11,722 nt of DNA from an uncultured Clostridium sp. (GTDB lineage: Bacteria; Bacillota; Clostridia; TANB77; CAG-508), in assembly GCA_958413095.1 (NCBI GenBank), contig CATYUF010000049.1, forward strand, positions 1-11,722. The letters are read 5' to 3'. Of the stretch, positions 6,269-11,722 are shown in pieces. The notes beneath the pieces are model-generated. The model did not search any database. It was given only the letters and a program-made list of their open reading frames with translations, and was not told where the DNA came from. Numbering within the stretch: position 1 is the stretch's first letter; each line of letters starts with the position of its first letter. The translations under genes were made by a program, and so were the position numbers.

Positions 6269-6301
6269 CTAAAAAAATCATAAGTATCACCAATTTCCAG
6301 C
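6269..6301 (-). repeat. Right 33-bp terminal inverted repeat
   Basis: Begins CTAAAAAAATCATAAG and ends CCAATTTCCAGC. It is the exact reverse complement of 6084-6116. Confidence 0.95.
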
Positions 6302-6352
6302 GGCTAACTTAAATCTAATTAAAACATTCAGAACTTCATTTCTTAATATAAC

Positions 6353-6395
6353 AAAAAAAGAACCAAATAAGAATTTTTTCTTACTCAGTTCTTCT
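6353..6395 (-). terminator. Terminator downstream of rny
   Basis: Nested arms: GAAC (6360-6363) with GTTC (6388-6391), and TAAGAA (6368-6373) with TTCTTA (6378-6383), four-base loop and a small symmetric internal loop. On the minus strand a run of seven T follows (6353-6359). Confidence 0.65.
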
Positions 6396-6461
6396 TTTAT
6401 TACTATTAACTATATATTTTTAGTAATTATAAAATTTAATTCTAAAGTCTTAATTAGCATA

Positions 6462-8003
6462 TTATTTTGCATAATCTACCACTCTAGTTTCACGAATTAC
6501 ATTAACCTTTATTTGTCCTGGATAATCCATTTCAGCCTCAATTTTCTTAGATAAATCTCTTGCAAGGATTGTCATTTTATCATCTGATATTTTTTCAGGT
6601 TTTACTACTACTCTAACTTCACGACCTGCTTGTATTGCAAATGATTTGTCTACGCCTTCAAATGAATCTGCTATTTCTTCAAGATTTTGTAATCTTTTAA
6701 TATATGCTTCTAAAGTTTCTCTTCTTGCTCCTGGTCTTGATGCCGAAATTGCATCTGCTGCTTGTACTAATACAGCCTCTAATGTTTGTGGTTCTACATC
6801 TCCATGATGAGCTTCTACTGCATTTATCACTAATGGATTTTCCTTATATTTTCTTAATACTTCTACTCCTATTTCAACATGTGTACCTTCCATGTCATGG
6901 TCTAATGCTTTTCCAATATCATGCAATAACCCTGCTCTTCTAGCTAATTTAGTATCTAATCCAAGTTCTTCTGCCATTATTCTAGCTAAATTTGAAACTT
7001 CAATAGAGTGATTTAATACATTTTGACCATAGCTTGTTCTATATTTTAATTTTCCTATTAATTTTACTATGTCCGGATGTAGTCCTATAACCCCTGTTTC
7101 TAATACAGCTCTTTCTCCTTCTTCTTTAATAGTGTTTTCAAGTTCTTCTTTAGCTTTTTCTACCATTTCTTCAATCTTTGCTGGATGAATTCTTCCATCA
7201 TCAATTAGTTTTTCTAGAGCTAATTTAGCAACTTCTCTTCTTAATGGATCAAAACCTGATAATACTACTGCTTCAGGTGTATCATCAATTATCAAATCAA
7301 TTCCTGTTAAAGTTTCTAATGCTTTTATATTTCTTCCTTCTCTACCAATTATTCTTCCTTTCATTTCATCACTTGGAAGAGCTACAATTGATACAGTAGT
7401 TTCTTGTGAATGGTCTGCTGCACATTTTTGTACTGCATAAGCTAAGATTTCTCTTGCATTTTTAGTTGCATCTTCTTTGGCTTTTTGTTCTTTTTCTCTG
7501 ATTAAAGCTGCCTTTTCTGCTGTTATCTCCTTATCAACTTCTGATAGAAGCCTATCTTTAGCTTCTTCTCTTGTCAAAGCCGCAATTTTTTGAAGTTCAA
7601 CCATTCCTTGAGCATGTAATTCTTCTACTTCTAACCTTTGATTTTCTAATTCCTTAATTTCTCTTTCTAAATCTTGTTCTTTTCTTTCAAAATTTTCAGA
7701 ACGCCTATCTAGATTTTCTTCTTTTTGAATTAATCTTGCTTCTTGTTTTTGTACTTCGCCTCTTCTTTCTTTAATCTCTTGATCTAATTCTTTCCTACTA
7801 TTCATGATTTCTTCTTTAGCCTTAAAAATTTCTTCTTTTTTTAAGTTTTCACCTTCTATTTTCGCTAAATCAATTAATCTTTTTGCTTCATTTTCTGCAC
7901 CTTGAATTTTAGACTCTGCAACTTTCTTTCTATATATCATACCTACTAGAAATCCTATTGCTAATGAGATTAAGAGAGCGGCGATAATGATTACTATATC
8001 CAT
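6462..8003 (-). CDS. rny: Ribonuclease Y, membrane-anchored endoribonuclease
   Basis: 513 residues from the ATG at 8003. GAGGTG (8013-8018) is 9 bases upstream, whereas the in-frame GTG at 8015 overlaps that site and would add only four residues. RNase Y starts mRNA decay in Firmicutes by single-strand cleavage at the inner face of the membrane. Domains in order: a transmembrane helix (about 2-24), a long charged coiled coil (about 30-195), a KH RNA-binding domain with the GXXG loop as GREG (220-223), and an HD hydrolase domain with LLHDIGKALDHD (360-371). H361 and D362 are the metal-binding HD pair, and EAHHGD follows at 397-402. The C-terminal tail is typical (GQIKVNVIRETRVVDYAK). Length and domains are complete. 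It heads the rny-ymdB-spoVS cluster. In B. subtilis recA lies upstream; here an ABC transporter takes that place. Confidence 0.97.
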   Translation of the reverse strand: MDIVIIIAALLISLAIGFLVGMIYRKKVAESKIQGAENEAKRLIDLAKIEGENLKKEEIFKAKEEIMNSRKELDQEIKERRGEVQKQEARLIQKEENLDRRSENFERKEQDLEREIKELENQRLEVEELHAQGMVELQKIAALTREEAKDRLLSEVDKEITAEKAALIREKEQKAKEDATKNAREILAYAVQKCAADHSQETTVSIVALPSDEMKGRIIGREGRNIKALETLTGIDLIIDDTPEAVVLSGFDPLRREVAKLALEKLIDDGRIHPAKIEEMVEKAKEELENTIKEEGERAVLETGVIGLHPDIVKLIGKLKYRTSYGQNVLNHSIEVSNLARIMAEELGLDTKLARRAGLLHDIGKALDHDMEGTHVEIGVEVLRKYKENPLVINAVEAHHGDVEPQTLEAVLVQAADAISASRPGARRETLEAYIKRLQNLEEIADSFEGVDKSFAIQAGREVRVVVKPEKISDDKMTILARDLSKKIEAEMDYPGQIKVNVIRETRVVDYAK

Positions 8004-8012
8004 ATAATCATA

Positions 8013-8018
8013 CACCTC
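8013..8018 (-). promoter_or_regulatory. Ribosome binding site that decides the rny start
   Basis: GAGGTG on the minus strand, 9 bases before the ATG at 8003. It contains the competing GTG (8013-8015), so the GTG is unlikely to be the start. Confidence 0.7.
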
Positions 8019-8096
8019 TTTCTTATTTAATTTTCAATGTTCGAATAAAATATATATATATGTTTCTTATTAGATATATTTTTTCCTACATAATAT

Positions 8097-8125
8097 ATTT
8101 TATCTTTATTATTGTAAACTGTCAA
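8097..8125 (-). promoter_or_regulatory. Sigma-A promoter of rny
   Basis: On the minus strand, a perfect TTGACA (8120-8125), 17-base spacer and TAAAAT (8097-8102). The predicted leader is nearly 90 bases. The rest of the 8004-8329 gap holds this promoter, the upstream operon's terminator and AT-rich sequence in which nothing else was recognised. Confidence 0.8.
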
Positions 8126-8192
8126 GTACTTTTCAATAGCAATCTTGAGATATTTGAAAAATTTTTTATTATATTTTTTCTATATAATAAAC

Positions 8193-8238
8193 AAAGACTA
8201 GATTCAGAAATATTTTTTATATCCTGAATCCAGTCTTT
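8193..8238 (-). terminator. Terminator of the ABC transporter operon
   Basis: AAAGACT-A-GATTCAG (8193-8207) pairs with CTGAATC-C-AGTCTTT (8224-8238): two 7-bp stems around one mismatch, 16-base loop. On the minus strand TTTGTTTATT follows. It lies about 90 bases past the permease stop. Confidence 0.65.
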
Positions 8239-8329
8239 CACCTATACTAATCTATGTTTTTTTGGAGGTGTTTATAAATTTTTCACTTCTACATCTTATT
8301 TCTGTTTTATTAAACTCTTTTTAATAACT

Positions 8330-10933
8330 TTATATATTCTCTTTCCTTATAGTCTCAATAATATTCTGTTTCTTAGTCTTCTTTACTGAATATTGCATAG
8401 TTATAGCTATAACTACGAATACAAATATAATTGAAATTATTATAGAAACTATTGGTAATTCATATGGTTCTTCATATATAGTAGTAGTTACTTTATACAT
8501 GAAATATGATAATAATACTCCAACTGGTAATCCTAAAATTAAAGCTTTTAGCCCATATATAAAGCTTTCATAGTTTATCATTTTTCTAAATTCTTTATTT
8601 GTCATTCCTATTGATTTTAGTATTGCAAATTCTCTATTTCTAAGTGCCATATTTGTTGTTATTGTATTAAAAATATTTGTTATTCCGATTATTGAAATTA
8701 CTGCAATAAATCCATATAGAAAAATTGAAATTATAAGATTTAGTGTATTATTGGCTTTTACTTCTTCTTCAAAATTGTAAATATTATCTTTGTTCGTTTT
8801 ATCAATTTCTATAATTTTTTCTTGAACTTTATATGGATCTTCTGCTGAAATCATCATTGACCTAAGTGCTACATCTTGTAATTTATTCATATATTCATCT
8901 GATACTATCAAAACAGGATATCCTTCATCTCTAAAAATTCCTCCCATAGGAAGTTCTTTTGTTCTAACAGAAATTTCTATATTTGATAAATCTATAAAAT
9001 TTCCATTTTCGTCTGTTCTATCATACAAATCTATTTTTTCTTTTTCATTTATTTTTAATATATTATCTTCTACTCTTTTTACTCCATCTTTTCCTTCCTC
9101 ATATTCGTAAAACATTGTTGTATCATATAATATCGCTTTATCTTTTACATCTTCATATTTTAATCCTAGTTTACTTATATAATTTCTATACTCTTTATCT
9201 CCTAAAGCTGACATTTGAATTGTTTGTAATCCTGTATTTTGCGAATATTTTTCTTTTGCTCTTTCAGTATAATATTTATTTTCATCTATAAAATATTGTT
9301 TCGTTTTTAAAATCGCATAATTTTTTATTCCTTCAATATTTTTGATTTTATCAAAATACTCTTGTTTTTGTTCATCACTCTTATCAGCATACCCATATAT
9401 AGTCAAATTTACATCAGTTGGTTTTATATCTATTGAAGATACTCCAAACATATTATCTGCAAAAGAACTCATTGATATAAATAAAACTATACTTAAAAAT
9501 ATTGAAAAAATTGTTGTTCTATATTTTCTTTTACTCCTGTTAAAATTTTTCCTAGCTATTACTCCTTCTATACCAAAAAGTTTTTTTGTTATTTTATAAT
9601 TTTTATTTTTCTTTTTATTTTGTTTTATATCTGTACTCTCTCTAATAGCATCTATTGGTGTTATTTTTCCAGCTCTATAACTTGGTTTTATAAGTGATAT
9701 TATTATCATTACAATAGAAACTATCACTGCTATTCCTATTGCTGGAAGTGATACTATTAATTTCAAATCAAAATTGTCAACTAATGGTTGTGACATAGAA
9801 TTTAATAATGAATTCACAATTAGTAGTACTATCCATATTGCAAATACTCCTATTATTATTCCTAATGGTATTGATATAATTCCTAAAATAGTACCTTCAA
9901 AAAATATGCTTCTTCTTAATTGTTTTGAAGTTGCTCCTACACTTGCTATCATTCCCAGTTCTTTAGTTTTTTCTGTTAGAGATATATTAAAACTATTTTT
10001 TATTACAAATGCTGATGTAAATAGTATTATTCCTATTACTATCATAGCCATTACTAATAAGAAATTTTCCATCCTGTTACTTTTGAATATTCCCATATAA
10101 TATAGTAAACCTTCATTAACTTGTATTGTTGCTTCATTTATATTTAATGTTCTTTTCAAGTATTCTGAAAAATTATATGTTTCTGATGGTTTTTTTAATA
10201 ATAATGCTACATTTCTATCTTTATTAATATTAGTATTTTCTAATTTCGTTATCATTGTATATCCTGGTGCTGAATAATTTTCTATATCTAGTCTTTCCAT
10301 TATACCAACTATTTTATATTGTTTTTCTTCTTCTGCTGTAAATGTTTCTTGCTCTAACTCATATTCTTCATATGTATTATCCTTTTTTCTTCTTTCTAAA
10401 TCTTCATCTGTATAATATGGATTTGATTGAGTTAACTCATATCCTCCTTTATATCTCTTTCCTATATCAAGTTTTAAAGTATCTCCAACCTTCAATTCAA
10501 TTTTCCCATTTGTAAGTAAATGTTCCGGTATTAATATTTCATCTTCATTTTCTGGCATTCTACCTTCTTTTAAGATTATTCCTCCATTTTGTAATCTTTC
10601 CTCATCATATGCCATTACATATCCATATGGTTTATTTGGATTTTCTGAAGCTTCTAATTTTGAATATCCAATCTCCTCTTCTTTTGCTACTTTTTCTACT
10701 TTAGCATTATTTTCTAAATATTTCATATTTTCATCAGATACATTAGATATTCTTATATGATAATTTCCACCTTTTTTTATTTCTCTTTCTATCATCGCAG
10801 ATTGAAAACTTGCAACAAATGTTGTAATTGCACAAATTAAAGCAATAGAAAGAGAAATACCAATTATTGTTACTATTGTTCTTTTCTTATTTAATTTTAA
10901 ATTTTTGACAGTTAATGAATTTAAAATTTTCAT
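8330..10933 (-). CDS. ABC transporter permease with two FtsX domains
   Basis: 867 residues, ATG start with a weak GGGATGG-like ribosome site. Eight membrane helices are visible at about 20-42, 290-312, 346-376, 392-415, 473-491, 732-757, 790-812 and 826-846. They form two copies of a unit made of one helix, a large outer domain (about 43-288 and 492-730) and a three-helix FtsX core. Each core has the expected cytoplasmic coupling segment: EKTKELGMIASVGATSKQ (321-338) and NREFAILKSIGMTNKEFR (766-783). Such permeases work by mechanotransmission, or export lipoproteins, peptides or antibiotics, rather than importing solutes. The large outer domains fit this. It starts 43 bases after the ATPase gene, so the two form one operon. 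The substrate is unknown. It differs from the ten-helix BceB type, so a bacitracin-type role is not supported. Confidence 0.9.
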   Translation of the reverse strand: MKILNSLTVKNLKLNKKRTIVTIIGISLSIALICAITTFVASFQSAMIEREIKKGGNYHIRISNVSDENMKYLENNAKVEKVAKEEEIGYSKLEASENPNKPYGYVMAYDEERLQNGGIILKEGRMPENEDEILIPEHLLTNGKIELKVGDTLKLDIGKRYKGGYELTQSNPYYTDEDLERRKKDNTYEEYELEQETFTAEEEKQYKIVGIMERLDIENYSAPGYTMITKLENTNINKDRNVALLLKKPSETYNFSEYLKRTLNINEATIQVNEGLLYYMGIFKSNRMENFLLVMAMIVIGIILFTSAFVIKNSFNISLTEKTKELGMIASVGATSKQLRRSIFFEGTILGIISIPLGIIIGVFAIWIVLLIVNSLLNSMSQPLVDNFDLKLIVSLPAIGIAVIVSIVMIIISLIKPSYRAGKITPIDAIRESTDIKQNKKKNKNYKITKKLFGIEGVIARKNFNRSKRKYRTTIFSIFLSIVLFISMSSFADNMFGVSSIDIKPTDVNLTIYGYADKSDEQKQEYFDKIKNIEGIKNYAILKTKQYFIDENKYYTERAKEKYSQNTGLQTIQMSALGDKEYRNYISKLGLKYEDVKDKAILYDTTMFYEYEEGKDGVKRVEDNILKINEKEKIDLYDRTDENGNFIDLSNIEISVRTKELPMGGIFRDEGYPVLIVSDEYMNKLQDVALRSMMISAEDPYKVQEKIIEIDKTNKDNIYNFEEEVKANNTLNLIISIFLYGFIAVISIIGITNIFNTITTNMALRNREFAILKSIGMTNKEFRKMINYESFIYGLKALILGLPVGVLLSYFMYKVTTTIYEEPYELPIVSIIISIIFVFVVIAITMQYSVKKTKKQNIIETIRKENI

Positions 10934-10976
10934 AATTATTTTCCATCCCTTCTAATATATTTTTAACCAAACTCTC

Positions 10977-11657
10977 TTATCTATTTTTTTCATCTTTAAT
11001 TAATTTTCCATCTTGTATTGTTATAATTCTATCAGCTTCTAATGCAATTTTTTCATCATGTGTTATCACTATTAATGTTTGATTATATTTTTTATTAGAA
11101 AGTTTCAATAAATCCATTATTTCCTTTGAAGCTTTACTATCTAAATTACCTGTTGGTTCGTCTGCTAAAACTATACTAGGATTATTGATTATTGCTCTTC
11201 CTATTGAAACTCTTTGCTGTTGACCTCCTGACAATTCATTTGGTAAATGATTTACTCTTTTTTCTAAACCTAAGACATATAAAATTTCATTCAAATGTTT
11301 TTCATCTATCTTTTGTCCATCCAAATCACATGGTAGAGTTATATTTTCTTTTACATTTAATATTGGTATTAAATTATAGAATTGATAAATTAACCCTATT
11401 TGTCTTCTTCTAAAAATTGCTAAATTATCATTATTAAGTGCATAAATATCAGTTCCATCTATAAATACTTTTCCACTAGTTGGCTTATCTACTCCACCTA
11501 TTAAATGTAATAAAGTTGACTTTCCACTTCCAGATGCTCCTATAATTGCAACAAACTCTCCTTTACTTACACTAAAAGATACATCATCTAAGGCCACTAC
11601 TTCTGTATCTTTTTTTCCATATTTTTTAGTTAAGTTTTGAACTTTTAATATTTCCAT
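10977..11657 (-). CDS. ABC transporter ATP-binding protein, MacB/LolD-like
   Basis: 226 residues, ATG start with AGGAGGAG about 9 bases upstream. It is the ATPase partner of the FtsX permease that follows. All nucleotide-binding motifs are intact: Walker A GASGSGKST (40-48), Q-loop Q92 (IYQFYNLIP), signature LSGGQQQR (142-149), Walker B IVLADEP with D166 and E167, D-loop GNLDS (170-174) and H-loop H200 (VITHD). The FYNLIP stretch after the Q-loop and ADEPTGNLDS are typical of the group paired with FtsX permeases (MacB, LolD, BceA, FtsE). Energy from ATP would drive shape changes in the permease's outer domains. It is first in the operon and lies behind a palindromic operator-like site. Confidence 0.95.
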   Translation of the reverse strand: MEILKVQNLTKKYGKKDTEVVALDDVSFSVSKGEFVAIIGASGSGKSTLLHLIGGVDKPTSGKVFIDGTDIYALNNDNLAIFRRRQIGLIYQFYNLIPILNVKENITLPCDLDGQKIDEKHLNEILYVLGLEKRVNHLPNELSGGQQQRVSIGRAIINNPSIVLADEPTGNLDSKASKEIMDLLKLSNKKYNQTLIVITHDEKIALEADRIITIQDGKLIKDEKNR

Positions 11658-11680
11658 TAACTTTACTCCTCCTAGTATAA

Positions 11681-11713
11681 TAATGTTAGTTTAAGAAAAT
11701 TAACTTAACATTA
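11681..11713. promoter_or_regulatory. Palindromic operator-like site upstream of the ABC operon
   Basis: A 33-bp interrupted palindrome: TAATGTTA-GT-TTAA (11681-11694) against TTAA-CT-TAACATTA (11700-11713), with only the two central bases of each arm unmatched. It ends 23 bases before the start codon. A possible promoter (TTAAGT, 17 bases, CATTAT on the minus strand) lies within it, so a bound protein would block transcription. The size and symmetry suit a TetR-type repressor, and such a gene may lie just past 11722. The regulator type is inferred. Confidence 0.5.
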
Positions 11714-11722
11714 GTTATTTTT

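Larger units (their letters stand above)
6084..6301. mobile_element. 218-bp palindromic element: MITE-like insertion or long-hairpin RNA gene
   Basis: The ends are perfect 33-bp inverted repeats (6084-6116 and 6269-6301). Inside, the pairing continues with one mismatch (TTTTTGAC, 6118-6125, against GTCAAAAA, 6261-6268). A second inverted repeat follows: 6146-6163 with 6224-6241, 18 bp with one mismatch. Then come ATGAG/CTCAT (6166-6170, 6217-6221) and TTCAC/GTGAA (6176-6180, 6207-6211), so the entire element folds into one long interrupted hairpin. It holds no credible ORF. The interior is less AT-rich than the flanks. No clean target-site duplication is visible (left flank TAGC, right flank GCGGC), and neither the family nor an RNA class was recognised. 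It sits between the rny terminator and the ymdB promoter, a neutral place for an insertion. A terminal TGGAAA...TTTCCA would suit a DDE transposase, but no transposase is present. Confidence 0.45.

Noticed and set aside
6084..6301. 6S RNA, tmRNA, SRP RNA, RNase P RNA or HEARO-type RNA
   Set aside because: None of the conserved sequences I know for these RNAs is visible, and perfect 33-bp ends are not typical of them. It is left unassigned.
6084..6301. Palindrome as the rny terminator
   Set aside because: A more ordinary hairpin with a T-run at 6353-6395 already fits that role. The palindrome is far larger than needed and has no T-run directly after its stem.
8004..8015. GTG start of rny at 8015
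   Set aside because: The GTG lies inside the GAGGTG ribosome site. The ATG at 8003 has 9-base spacing.
8261..8330. Plus-strand GGAGGTG after a T-run, suggesting a small plus-strand gene
   Set aside because: No start codon at a proper distance leads to more than a very short frame, and nothing recognisable is encoded. It is probably chance.

Overview
This is an AT-rich stretch of a low-GC Gram-positive genome, most likely an anaerobic Clostridia-type Firmicute. The evidence is the rny-ymdB-spoVS gene order known from Bacillus and Clostridium, the AGGAGG-type ribosome sites, a CarD-family regulator, and a prepilin-like surface protein of a kind common in gut Clostridia. SpoVS points to an endospore-forming lineage, although on its own it does not prove sporulation. 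Every supportable gene lies on the minus strand, so transcription runs from high to low coordinates.

Right part (11722 to about 8193): a two-gene ABC transporter operon, made of a MacB/LolD-like ATPase and an 867-residue permease with two FtsX domains. A 33-bp imperfect palindrome in front of it looks like a repressor operator, and a hairpin terminator follows it.

Middle (8125 to 4721): rny (RNase Y), ymdB (metallophosphoesterase) and spoVS. Each has its own readable sigma-A-type promoter (rny TTGACA-17-TAAAAT; ymdB TTGCAT-17-TATTAT; spoVS TTTACA-17-TAAAAT). Terminators can be seen after rny and spoVS. Between rny and ymdB sits an unexplained 218-bp element (6084-6301) with perfect 33-bp terminal inverted repeats and a second nested inverted repeat. 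It is either a MITE-like mobile element or a long-hairpin RNA.

Left-middle (4665 to 3273): dut (dUTPase) and carD (RNA polymerase-binding regulator). The carD promoter (TTGACT-17-TATAAT) overlaps the terminator hairpin of dut. The carD leader carries a second inverted repeat.

Left end (3195 to 1): a 1055-residue prepilin-like surface protein. It has a type IV pilin-type N-terminus, three tandem beta-rich repeat units, and a C-terminal domain of the formylglycine-generating-enzyme/C-type-lectin fold. Its last ~37 codons look like the variable region of a diversity-generating retroelement (DGR): a run of NNY codons in an RGG...AG.F.F...SFRPVL frame, ending in a GC-richer block resembling an IMH. 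No reverse transcriptase or template repeat lies in the window. If the DGR is local, they would lie just beyond position 1. This is the most exciting feature here: a pilin-like adhesin whose tip domain is probably hypermutated.

Working together, the middle genes cover mRNA decay, developmental control, nucleotide pool cleaning and transcription initiation. The two ends hold cell-surface functions (export or stress transport, and adhesion).
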